Shown here piece after piece: positions 12,601 to 22,791 of a DNA stretch of 64,000 nt. The notes under the pieces are model-generated. The model saw only the letters and a program-made list of their open reading frames with translations, did not search any database and was not told the DNA's origin. Position 1 is the stretch's first letter; every line of letters starts with the position of its first letter. The stretch lies in the NCBI GenBank assembly GCA_033439255.1, contig JAVRDV010000016.1, positions 868,001 to 932,000 on the forward strand, read 5' to 3'. The DNA comes from Hericium rajendrae (taxonomy: Eukaryota; Basidiomycota; Agaricomycetes; Russulales; Hericiaceae). Position numbers and translations under genes: made by a program.

Positions 12601-12841
12601 GCCCGTCGCTGTCACTCCTGCTGGCAACGCGCTGCGCCCACCCGAGAAGAAGGCCGGATGGCGTCGACGGCTGAGCATGCCTGTCATTGCATTCGCGAAT
12701 GGCGATGCGAAGAAGAAGGACAACAACGCGGGCATGTATGCTGCGGGGATGGGCATCGCCGGTGGAAAGGGCCTGGCCGGAGGTGGCCTAGAGCGGTTGG
12801 TGGAGGCGAACAGGAGTGCGGTGAGTTTTGGGCGGCGGTAA
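9688..12841 (+). CDS. IMD/BAR-type membrane-curving protein, 901 aa
   Basis: Seven exons (9688-9883, 9998-10128, 10200-10260, 10330-10441, 10507-10835, 10912-11897, 11951-12841) total 2706 bp with all phases consistent. The first ~220 residues are helical and charged (SLEAVVNLLNDYTEAARAVV, KLVDKECDAVSGEVRKWFKK, then AYDAADEHARYIALLSSLGP) and match the fungal IMD-domain proteins I remember, which are related to the inverse-BAR domain of IRSp53/MIM and act on plasma-membrane or cortical structures. The remaining ~600 residues are low-complexity Ser/Pro/Thr-rich, with a short coiled coil (RRQRIEELEELERHEQELEL) and a C-terminal basic patch. The ATG at 9688 is the first in frame; an additional upstream exon is possible, because the frame stays open to an acceptor near 9610. 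Confidence 0.7.
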
Positions 12842-13349
12842 GGCGTGGCGTAGCTGCATCTGCGTCTCGGTTTGTACAATTTTCTGTATACCCTGTCTGA
12901 TACGCGAAGGCTTGATTTCAGGAGAGGACTCTGGAGTGGCTGGTTGCGATTACCCGTTGTGCGTGATACCTTATTTTACTGTGTTCCGCTTCTGTTGCTG
13001 CCTTGTTTTGCTGCCTTTGTTTTTCCAGACTTGTGACTTGTATTCGTTATCTGATCACGAATGAGACACGACTGTCACGACTTCTTTCGTATCTTTCGAT
13101 TGACAAGCAGTCTCTAGGATGATATCATCGGGGTCGTGCATAGTCCGTTCATGGACGCAGTCAATTATATCTACTTCGCCTCGTCGACGCGTCTGTCCCA
13201 CCTCATCCCCGCTTTCTGCTCCCTACCTCCATCTCATAAGATGCCATACGCTACTCGTTAAATCTTGGGCGATCGTCAAGATTCTCGCAATCTTCGGATG
13301 CTCAATCGTCGCAGAACAACAGTCACTCGGAATGGCCAAATTTTTTGTC
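12842..13349. other. 3' region without a supported gene
   Basis: Pyrimidine-rich 3' flank of the preceding gene followed by DNA without coding signal; a GTCGACGCGTC palindrome lies near 13185. Confidence 0.4.
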
Positions 13350-14301
13350 TCTCACTAGACAGTTATATTGCTCAGACTCTAAAGACGATAATCTTCATCG
13401 ACAACACTCAATACCCATTTGCTACCGGGCATGATGCTTTGTATGCCTTCGTTCCACTTTCCATTCGAGATGCTTTGCGAAAACGAGGCTTCGTTCACTT
13501 TTATCATCCTGGAATGTCGAAAGACTTTTGCGAACTGACTTTCAACAGTTTTAGGACAGAGAATTCCAACTGCCGCATTCTCTTTGCAACCAGCGATTTT
13601 GCTCTGGTGAGAGATTATTTGCGGGCATATATGCGCTGAAATAACAGCCTTCCGATTCATTCAATATGGCTTCTGTCAATCCGTCAGCGAGCTCCTGCGG
13701 CGCTTCGCCCGCATTTCACGTCGCACGGGAACTGAGGGACTCTGCTTGTTGATGTATGATCTTTGGATTTCGAAGGATCGCGATGCTGTGATTGTGACCA
13801 TTCTGCAGCAATGACCGATCTCGCTCCCTTCAAATTGCAGGCGTACTTCCCCGGACCTTTGGTCTCTCGTCTGCTGTTTGCGAAGAGGCCAGCACAGTAC
13901 TCAAAACTGTATAGACCCGAATGGCGGCGGCCTCATATGTCAAGAATGCTTCAAGACTGGCGACGATCACTGGAGTCTCGAGACCCTGCGGACCTCTTCT
14001 CGCACATTCAGCAGTTCCAGCTTCAAGTCGATGCGAAGGCAGACAGTGGAAGCCCGAGTATGAGGCAGCATGCGCACAGGAAAAAGCGGCGAGAGGCATC
14101 ACCTGTAATCCTAACAGAAGAAAGACGGCGGGCAATGTAGGACGGCACCAAGAGGTTGCTAGTAGTGACGAAAGTGACGAGGATGGTGCAGTCTATGAAG
14201 GCGATGAGGAAGATGCTCAGCATGACGTTGAAGAGCATCTGCAGAAGCGTGTACGGCTAGAACCCAGGTTCATACTAACCGACGCTCCGATGGGCGAGTA
14301 G
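13350..14301 (+). pseudogene. RecQ-type helicase remnant
   Basis: The frame at 13380-13620 reads KTIIFIDNTQYPFATG, VHFYHPGMSKDF and CRILFATSDFAL, matching the order of the C-terminal helicase lobe in fungal RecQ-like DEAD helicases (IIF-x-DN, then ILIATDA). After a possible intron a second frame gives QYGFCQSVSELLRRFARISR, corresponding to the later VVQWG...QRFGRAAR part. The strongly conserved GMGVDIPD block expected between them is absent, and the following frames (to 14301) are disjointed. No N-terminal lobe with Walker A is present. I read it as a fragment of a repetitive helicase family; boundaries are approximate. Confidence 0.5.
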
Positions 14302-15906
14302 CTGCGTATATGACCTTTCTTATTCGGATGAACGTAATCTTCCTGTGTACGCACTTTGACTCCGGGTAATTGTACCCATGTTTAGATCGATACTGTATAC
14401 TATAGCATCAACTTCATGTGAACTCGTATGAAACTCATCGATGCATACAGCTATGTTCCATGTGATGTTAGTCATGGAGTCTAGCATGAAATGGGTGCTT
14501 CGAGCCTTGACTACACTCAAACCATGCTGTGGTGCATCAACTATATTGCTTGACAATAGTATGGCACCGCAAAAAAGGGGATGAACTGTAATGCCCTATC
14601 GCACGATCTGCCCTGGTACGTAGCTATGGAAGAGAGTAGATGACGATGGCAAAATGACCTGGGGTAATTGATTTGCAAATCGCAACTGGAACCCATGATG
14701 GGAACCAGTGCACTCTTAGAAACCACGTCGGACCACACGAGGCAGTCACGGACAGAGCTCCTTCAATAGGTAATCACCTCAAAGAAAGGGTGAAGCAAGA
14801 CGGCCCGAGACGTATTTCGCAAGGGCGTCGTCGCAGCAAATTGCTGCTCCCCCTGGACGGGGTGGCCGAAGGCTGCCAGGAGAAGGCGCTTGAACCAACG
14901 GCAGGGGTGGCCGTGCGACAGAATGAGAGGTCGCACAGCGGGGATGACCTGGGGTAATTTATTTGAACAGCACAGAATCCAGTCATCACTGACGGAAGAT
15001 ACAACATCAGTATAACGAAGCACCACGTTGGAGAAGACAGCCTTACGGGGTTTAACCGCCAAATTCCAGATTCTGCGAAATACATGGAAATCCATGCATG
15101 GTCTTCAGCTCTACTGGCACAAGATAAGCAAGAATTAAGACGATAAGTGATGGAAGAGCATACCAAGCGACGGTTTTAAAGGGAAATATGTCGTGGAGGC
15201 AGAAATGGCTATCCAACACCAATCAAGGTGTCGACTGAAGAGTATCATTGCATGAGACAGACGTTCGAAAGCGGACATTAGACGGGAAAGCACACCTTCT
15301 CTCGATAAGACGGACAAGCCGTCTAGAGGTGAGAGGCCCTACTCTCCCGTATCTTGGGGAAGCGGATCCTGAAGCTGTAGCCGAATATGACCGGGCGGTA
15401 ACAGTCGAGTGCGAATGCCTGTCGGAGCACTGGCGGTCCTCCACTTGGTGGGGTCGTCGAGACTCGCGGCGTTCAACGCATTCGGGCTGCACCAGCGTGT
15501 TCGGAACTTGAGGCAGGCCTTATATACCTTCACCGGCAATTGCCGTAACCAATCAAGCTGCGGATGCGTCCTGCGGAACTCAAACCAAAGTTCTGCAGAT
15601 CTATCTTGAGTCCTGCGGATGTCATCAGGACGGTGCGGTTGTTGACAGGCCGCTCTTGGACGTTGCGCATATTTCAGTTCGGAGACAGACTCAGTTGGCT
15701 ACGGATGCGCCTGACGCTTGCTCGACGAGAAACACAGGCTCACGCCAAACGAATACACCATTTGAACCCATCTCCGAACTACATCATGGCGGCTGAACAT
15801 CTGGTATGCACATTCAAGTCTCTTGCGAGGCGGCTGTGTAAATGTACACCCCCAAATATATGCATAAACACTTTACATGGCGAACATCGAAGCGCCCGCC
15901 TGCGCT
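14302..15906. other. Gene-free stretch with one short direct repeat
   Basis: No frame with recognisable protein signal. GACCTGGGGTAATT occurs at about 14658 and again at about 14947, each followed by (G/T)ATTTG and an AT-rich tail, so a ~290 bp unit may be duplicated imperfectly. The right end is the 3' flank of the GH92 gene. Confidence 0.35.
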
Positions 15907-18900
15907 TCAGTTGAGCTTATACCCCGTACTGATGCTCGGCGGCAGATCCTCCGGGCCCGTGCCCCAGGTCGACGGTTCCGGGCCGAGCTCGAGCTCGAGC
16001 GTGCCGCCCTTCACAAAGATGTCGTGTGTAATGAAGTTCTTCGTGTACGGGCGCCCGTTGAGCGTAGCGCGCTGCACGTATTTGTTATGTGTCGCGCCGT
16101 CGAAGCCATGTGCAACGATATGCGCGGTCGTTCCTGTGACCTCGTTCGTGATGCTGATCGCGGGGAAGAGCGGCGTCGAGATGAGGTAGACGTCCTGCCC
16201 CGCGACGGGGTATATCCCAAAAGCGCTCCACACGACGAACGCGTCCATCGCACCGCTGCATACACGTTCCTATCAGCCGCGTGCATGCTAGCGAGGAGCA
16301 GAACGCACCTGTCGTCGTTGCCCGGCAGGCCCGTGACGGCCGTGCTGTAGTTCTGCGCAAGGATCGTGAGCACGCGGTCGACCGTGCGGCTCGGCGCGCC
16401 GCCGTAGTTGTACAGGAACGCGAGCAGGAACGCGGGCTCGTCGCCGATGTCGAGGAACAGATTGTCCCAGCCGGCGTCGAGGCGGTCCACGAACGTCTGC
16501 GCGCCGCCCATGAGCCCGATGAGCCGCGCCATGTCATGCGGCGCGTAGAAGGAGTACTCCCACGAGGACGCCTCGTAAAACTCGCCGCCCGTCGGGTTGA
16601 GGAAACAGTCTGTGTGGCCGAGGACGGGCGAGCAGTGCCGCGGGTCGACGAACGCGAATTCGCCGGTCTGCGCCGCGTCAGGTGCGCCCTTCATCGTGCG
16701 GAAAGTCAGACAACGCACCTCGAGACGCGGCTGGATGAAGCCGCTGTAGCCCGTGTTGTTCACGCTCGGGTCCCACAGGTTCGCCCAGTCCCCGGAAGCG
16801 TTCACGTATGTCGCGTAGTCAGCCGTCTTGCCGAGGCCCTGAGCAACGAGCGCAATGCTGAAGTCGTTGTATGCGTACTCGAGTGTGCGCGACGCAGAGC
16901 GTCCAGGCGTCGCGCCAACCGGGAGCGGATCCGTTGTGTCCCCTTGAGGGACGTAGTGCAGCTTTGCGCGGGAGATAATGCCCCCTCGGCCCTCGACGCC
17001 CCAGTTCGGCGGTGGTACGGTCGCATCTTTGACCATCTAAACGCCCCGCGGTGTGAGTGGTGACTGAAGGCATGGGTCCAGACAACGTACCGCTTCATAG
17101 CCTGTTTGCCAGTCGATGCCTGAGTTGATACCCTTGAGGAAGCTGTCCGAGAGTAAGCTATCCGCGTTACTACCCTAAACATTTAAAACGAGGTCAGGCC
17201 TGAGACACGAAGATGTCGAACGCGTACGCACACCCTGAGTAAAACCCTGGTCCAACGACATCCTGCAATCCGGCAAGAATCCCGTGTGCCTGTACACATC
17301 TACGCACAATCATCAACTCTTCTAATAGGCCAGCAGAGATGCCATTATACGCACCAATGAGAGCCCGGACTATCTCAGCCTGCGCTGCCGGCTGCGTGAT
17401 CGCGTAGAGCGGATGTACGGTGCGGAAGCTGTCCCAGATGCAGTAGTAGCTATCGTAGAACGGCTCCGTGCTCTCCCAGAGCGGATTATCGCCCGTCACG
17501 TTGATCGGCGAGATGGAACTGCGGTACAACTGTTCCATCATCAGTCTCGTCCAACGTTGACGCAAGAAAGGATGGAAGCTATGCACCGACGACCAGAAGA
17601 GCTCGTTCCGGTCATGCGTGACACCGGCCAGGTCGACCTGCACGGTGCCCAGCGCGTCGTTCCACTGCGCTCGCGCGGCGGCTTTCGTTGCATCGAAGCC
17701 CTTGGTCGAGATGTCGGGGATCTCCGCCTCGGCATATTGGCACGCGCGGGCTTCCGAGATGAACGACACGCCGATACGCGTCGTAAATACGCCGGTCTCG
17801 GCCTGAAGTGCGGCGGGCGAGAGCTGCAGCAGCGCACCAGAAGCTATTGCGGGCGGCGGGGGCAGGCCGATTAGGTCTGCGCCGGGAGAAAACGCAGGGG
17901 ACGTACGTTCGGCGTTGATGATGAGGGATGTACTGTTCGTGATCTGCGAATTTTCGTAGATCACGGCAGAGTCGATGCCAGGAGCGTCCAAGCAGAAGAA
18001 GACCTACGGGAACCGGTCAGAGGGATGCGCCGCTGGCATGGAGAACACTTTACGTCGTACGTCCCGATACCGAAGCTGGGGTGGAACTGGCCCCCGCCTG
18101 TGACGCGTACCGTCTTGCCTGCCGACGCGTCTGAGGCATTGCTGGCGCGGCGGTGGTTCGCCTGCAGCGTCTGCAATGTGATTGTGCCATTATCAAACGA
18201 GTGCGAGAGGTCATTCGTAAGGTCGACCAGGAGCGCCGCAGGTGCGGAGGTCGAACGGTACGTGATACGGTGGATGGCAGTGTGGGCTGTCACCGTGACT
18301 TCGGCGGTGAGATTGCTACCGAGACCAATGGAGAAGTATCCGGGAGATGTAACTTTGGGGACATAAGCAGGGAAAATAGATGCGAAGAGGCATAGCACCT
18401 ACAGACGTTGCTCCCGGGAACGGTGCGGCTGGATTCGTCGATGACGCAGGCGTTCGCGGCAACGTCGCAGAACATGGGAAGGATCTTGAAGTTTCCAAGG
18501 GAAGCGCCTCCGCCGGTGCCATCGTCGTGCCTACAGCACGTTTAGATTCAAAGCGACGCGTCAAGACGCGTCGACGACTCACAACTGGGAGATGCCGCGG
18601 ATACGGGAACCATCGGAGACAAAGCCGCCTTGGTTGTCGCCGCTGTCCGAATCAGCAACGGCTGTTACAGACCATAGGTCAGGCCATAAGTCAAGTGAGG
18701 GGGTCCCGATCAAGGGAGAGATCGGACGTATCGGCTATGAACGTGGGGGGTGGGTAACAAGCATACCTTTCACAGACCCGAAAGGAAGAGTTGCGCCGGC
18801 AAAGACGTGTCCGCCGTTGGCAGTGCCGATAAGCTGGTTCACTGCAATTGATGAAGCTAAATGAGCATCGTCTCGTAGGAGCAGACGCGTCTGGACACGT

Positions 18901-19035
18901 ACCATATTGTGCAGGATCTGCAGCCGCACCAGGAGGGCTATGGGGACGATCAAACGTACCTGCCGCGCGAGCGCGAGGCACGTCAGCCACGGCCAACGCC
19001 ACAAGGGTAGAGAGGAGGGTGCCCTGGAGGAGCAT
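15907..19035 (-). CDS. Secreted GH92 alpha-mannosidase, 846 aa
   Basis: Eleven exons (19035-18903, 18841-18767, 18661-18583, 18530-18403, 18352-18054, 18003-17355, 17299-17232, 17174-17091, 17036-16719, 16667-16309, 16255-15907) sum to 2541 bp, and every junction joins conserved family sequence. A signal peptide is followed by DPAQYVNQLIGTANGGHVF, LHDDGTGGGASLGNF, LPDCRMS, GGSNADSLL, SSWEYSFYAPHD and GNDDSGAMDAFVVWSAFG, all hallmarks of glycoside hydrolase family 92, which are Ca2+-dependent exo-alpha-mannosidases that use an inverting mechanism. It should act outside the cell on mannan or on N- and O-mannosyl glycans. Exon 1 is read without a break to the DPAQY codons, because the paralogue next door has the same continuous SPGAAADPAQY. 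A TATAAAA box lies about 85 bp upstream. The gene looks fully intact. Confidence 0.92.
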
Positions 19036-19556
19036 GAGAAATCAGGGCCTCGAGAAATAGAACCGGGGGCAAACGTCGGCGACCAAGGGCTGGTGAAACC
19101 CGATGCATTGTGGTTCATTTTATAAGATACCACCTCGCAGAATGCAGATGAACGTGTCTTGATAGGAACGGTGGACATTGAGGGACGCAAACGACTTCTC
19201 GAAGATACCTTTCGCTTGCTGGCATGCTGATCAGAACCAGTCGCGGAGACAAGGCGCTCGCCCGACGCGTGATGCCTTCTCGGAGTCGTAGCCACGTGCA
19301 TCGCGCACTCAGTCACCAGCCTTCTTGCGGACCGTCACCTGCAGCCTCTACCAATGTACCATCTGCACTCACTGTGCCTTTCCAGAATAAACAGCATCCC
19401 CATTTCCTTGCTGCCGTCAACGACATCCCATGACAATGCACCATAAGGTTGCATCCTTGGCGCATTCGCTATAAATCCATGGCCCGCCGGCATCATATGC
19501 CCAATCGGAAAGGCGTGTTTCCGTCTATGCTCGTAAGTAGGTAGTATCTGCATTTC
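19036..19556. other. Shared upstream region of the head-to-head GH92 pair
   Basis: About 520 bp between the intact GH92 start and the first coding trace of the broken paralogue. Apart from the TATA box I see no RNA gene or repeat. Confidence 0.5.
19118..19124 (-). promoter_or_regulatory. TATA box of the GH92 gene
   Basis: The minus strand reads CTTATAAAATGA, about 85 bp upstream of the GH92 ATG at 19035. Confidence 0.5.
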
Positions 19557-20850
19557 CGCGCTCTCTGCTGTTCTCGTCGCTGCAAGCGGTATCGATCTTG
19601 AGTACCTTGAGTCTTCAAGTCCGGGTGCCGCGGCTGATCCTGCACAATATGGTGCGTTCTATCCTGATATCCAGAATTGAGCCTATTGACGCGTCCCTGC
19701 ACGCTCAGTGAACGCGTTCATCGGCACTACCAACGGCGGGAACGTCTTCCCTGGGGCTACACCTCCCTATGGTTCCGCCAAAGGTAAGCTTCAACTCCGA
19801 GGAGTTCGTGCGTGCACTCATTCTTGCTGCTCAGCTGGTGCCGAGGCCATTGGCAGCAACGGCCAGGCAGGCTCTGTCCCCGACGGTAGCCCTGTCAGTG
19901 GTATATCTCAACTGTGAGTACCCATCTCTGCCCCCCACATGCAGCAGTATCTTGATCATGTATCCGAGCCACGACGATGGCACGGGCGGCGGCACTTCTC
20001 TAGGCAACTTCAAAATCCTTCTCGTGTACTGCGATATTTCCGGCCATGGAAAAACATGTATCACTAACGAAACTACGCGTCACTCTCCCATGGGCCGATC
20101 TGTATGTTTCGGGATATCAGGGTCCTGATTTCCAGCATCTGATACGTACCTCTTAGCCGCCTCCCCGAGCTACTCTAGCATTTCCCTCGCGGGGAGCATC
20201 TCCGCCGAGATGACCGTCACGCAGCACGCCGCGCTGCACTACATCACTTACCATGATGTGTTCGCATCTTGACCGCCCGCGCTGCTCGTTGACCTGACAA
20301 GTGACAGCATGCACTCGTTCAGCAATGGCTCCATTCAAATCGTGCAACTACCATCTTAGGGCCACCACCGTCGTGTGGTTGACGAGACCGCGGCTGGACC
20401 TGCGAATGCGACGGCACAAGGATCTTACAAGAAGAAGCTGCAGTTTAGCGGCGTGCGTGTCACGGGCGGTGGTAACTTCAAACCGAGTTTCGGATAGGGA
20501 AACTACAACGCACGTCTCCGCATGCCATTCTAGGACATAAGTACTGTCTCTGATGCATTTCGCTGCAGGTTTACTTCTGTCTCGACGCGCCAGGCATATC
20601 TGCCGCGGCGACCTATACCAATGACAAGATCACGTCTACCACGACCCTCTCGCCCCCTTCAGGCTGTACGTCATTCACTTTCGCCTTCTTTCTCATCTAT
20701 ATCCCCAGCCCACAGCGAACGCCGGCGCACTTCTCCAACTCGCCCCCTCCATATTTCCCCCAAGCTCCCTCTACCTCCGCATCGGGGTTTCCTTCCTCAG
20801 CACCACGCGGCGGATATTGAGCGGGGCGGCGAGGAGTTTGTTTTAGCTAT
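19557..20850 (+). pseudogene. Truncated GH92 alpha-mannosidase paralogue
   Basis: Divergent to the intact GH92 gene. Recognisable pieces in order are SSPGAAADPAQY (to ~19650), VNAFIGTTNGGNVFPGATPP (from ~19708), a SDGSxIxGISQL-like block (PDGSPVSGISQL, to ~19917), HDDGTGGGTSLGNFKIL, SAEMTVTQHAALHYITY, ALLVDLTSDSMHSFSNG, RVTGGGNFKPSFG, VYFCLDAPGIS and GALLQLAPS...LYLRIGVSFLS, ending near 20850. Several splice junctions still look usable, but a stop follows the HDVFAS piece, other frames shift, and the C-terminal catalytic half (GGSNAD, GNDDSG) is missing. It is a dead tandem duplicate that keeps about half of the family's usual length. Confidence 0.85.
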
Positions 20851-21399
20851 TTAATTTGTCGGTCTACTTGTCAGATATCTGGACTTTGGCTGTGAATATC
20901 GAATGCTTGGTGCAGGTGTGGAAGCTTGTTGCCGGAGGACATGGGCGACTTGAAAGCTGTAGGTCGAATATAAAGACTTGCCTTCAGCTTTCCGTGTCCA
21001 GCCAACTGGCAATTACATGGGTTGGTCGTCGATATGAGGCAAATATCAGGCCACGCGAGCTTTCTACCATTCCCTTTCACGCCGTTGCATTAGGCAACAT
21101 TGCAAGCATCGCCCGATGCCGCCGACATCCAACTTGCAAGGCGCTTCGCCTATTCTCGAGTCGACGTGATTCGCTCCAAATCGCCACCAATTCGGCCGTG
21201 GATGTCCAGTTCTCACCTGAACACGTAGTTCTATCGAACGTCGTGACTCGTCGAAACGATCAACCCTCGACCGAGCACAGAGTGTTTCCCACCGGCCATG
21301 GAGTGTATAAGACACAAACACAGACAGATGAGCAGCGCCAGGCTCAACAACGCCCCGCGAGCGCGTTATTGATCTGACTGATAGGTGCGCTCCACCACC
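20851..21399. other. Intergenic, promoter side of the Nudix gene
   Basis: No supported gene. A TATAAG box at 21306-21311 lies 90 bp before the Nudix ATG. Confidence 0.5.
21306..21311 (+). promoter_or_regulatory. TATA box of the Nudix gene
   Basis: GTGTATAAGACAC lies about 90 bp upstream of the ATG at 21400, which itself has a good context (ACCACCATGT). Confidence 0.5.
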
Positions 21400-22572
21400 A
21401 TGTCGTCTGAACCCCCCGCAGTCCCTGCACCTGCGCCCGAGCCCACGCTCAGCTTCCTCGACCTCGTCGAGCGCTGCGACAACTTCCGCCCCGCCACCTC
21501 CTCCGAGCCGCTCCTCCCCCTCTTCCTAACCCCGACCTCCGCGCACCCGGTCGGCCTCCTGCGCCCCCGGCTCCTCGCGCAGCTCGCCAACGACGACCCC
21601 ACCGGCGCGCTCATCACCGTCCAGCCGACCCGCGCCGCCTTCGCGCCCGCGCTCTCCACGCCCGCCCTGCGCACCGCCGCGCTCGCGCGCCTCACCGCGC
21701 AGTGGCACGCCCAGGGCGTCTTCGCAGACGTTATCGGCGGGCGCCTCTGGCGCGGCGAGCTCTATGACGTGTACGAGGACCCGTTCGGCCCGCGGCGCGT
21801 CGACGGCGCGGAGTGCGGCAATTGGGCGTTCGCGCTCGAGCGCGCGGCGTGTGCGCTCTTCGGCGTCGTCACGTACGGCGTGCACGCGACCGTGTTCGAG
21901 GCGCGCGTGGACGGGCTGCGCGTGTGGGTCCCGCGCCGCGCCGCGAGCAAGCAGACGTGCGCCCCCCCTCTCCCTCTCCCTCTTCCCTCCGTTCTCGCAC
22001 GCTGACGTCCTGGTGGCCCGCAGGTGGCCGGGCATGCTGGACAACAGCGTCGCGGGCGGCATCGCGAGCGGCAGCAGCGTGTACGGCACGCTCGAGAAGG
22101 AGGCCGGCGAGGAGGCGAGCCTGCCGCCCGCGGCCGTGCGCGCGCACGCGCGCGCCGTCGGCGCCGTGAGCTACTTCTTCCGCACCGCGCGCGGGTGGCT
22201 GCAGCCCGAGGTCGAGTTCGTGTACGACGTGTGCGCGCCGCCGGGCGCGCTCGTGTTAAAGCCCATGGACGGCGAGGTCGAGTCGTTCGCGGTGCGTTTT
22301 TCTTGCGTCGTGGGGGTGGGGCGGACGGGCGCTGATATGGTGGCAGCTGATGACGCTGGAGGAGACGGTTGTGCATATGCGCCGCGGCGAGTTTAAGCCT
22401 AACTGTGCGGTCGGTGCGTGCGGCCGGTCGATGCTGTGTGTGGGATGCTGATGCGCACACAGTGCTCCTCGATTTTCTCATTCGCCGTGGGCTCATTACG
22501 CCGGACAATGAGCCCGATTATATGCAGATCGTTACGCGTCTGCACGGGCGGTTCGACATTGACAAGTGGTGA
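21400..22572 (+). CDS. Nudix hydrolase of the DUF4743 / YJR142W type
   Basis: Four exons (21400-21956, 22024-22291, 22347-22413, 22463-22572) give 1002 bp, or 333 aa. The N-terminal DUF4743-like part (LSFLDLVERCDNF, then GVHATVFE) precedes VWVPRRAASKQTWPGMLDNS and VAGGIASG...LEKEAGEEASL, the Nudix helix in its family form with the EExGE-like EAGEEA core, and a late EFVYDVCAPPG strand. Relatives (yeast YJR142W, the Nudix half of S. pombe Tnr3, plant NUDT20/24) hydrolyse thiamine diphosphate and its damaged oxy/oxo forms. Third-position GC is extreme, unlike the transposon that begins about 30 bp after its stop. The tail (GRFDIDKW) is complete. Confidence 0.88.
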
Positions 22573-22602
22573 AAGGACACACAGCGTGCGTGCAGAAACA
22601 TG

Positions 22603-22646
22603 TACAGTGTTCCACCGTCAGGCGATGATTTACCGTCAGGCGAGGA
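22603..22646. repeat. Terminal repeat of the pogo-like element (left end)
   Basis: TA is followed by CAGTGTTCCACCGTCAGG and then a second ACCGTCAGGCGAGG. TA plus a CAGT-starting terminus is typical of pogo/Tc1 elements. An inverted copy of all ~44 bp lies at 45341-45384. I found no matching right terminus between 25177 and 26000. Confidence 0.65.
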
Positions 22647-22791
22647 TGTTCCGATTTTAGTAACTTCTGATCAGAATAAGGAAAGCCAGTCTCAGGACCC
22701 TTTCGACGTGGATGAACACGATAAACTGCTCGTAGGCCTATAGTATGTACGATAAATACAAATATATACTGTTGATGTGATAGCTTTCCAT

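Noticed and set aside
14320-15512. Genes between the helicase remnant and GH92
   Set aside because: Frames are short and overlap on both strands, and only a short direct repeat is visible.
18903-18960. A 15 nt micro-exon encoding DPAQY in the GH92 gene
   Set aside because: The paralogue at 19.6 kb has SPGAAADPAQY as continuous coding sequence, and the supposed intron keeps frame, so exon 1 is better read without a break.
6464-19035. Secondary-metabolite cluster around the berberine-bridge oxidoreductase
   Set aside because: No polyketide synthase, NRPS, terpene synthase, P450 or transporter lies near; neighbours are housekeeping or glycan-degrading genes.
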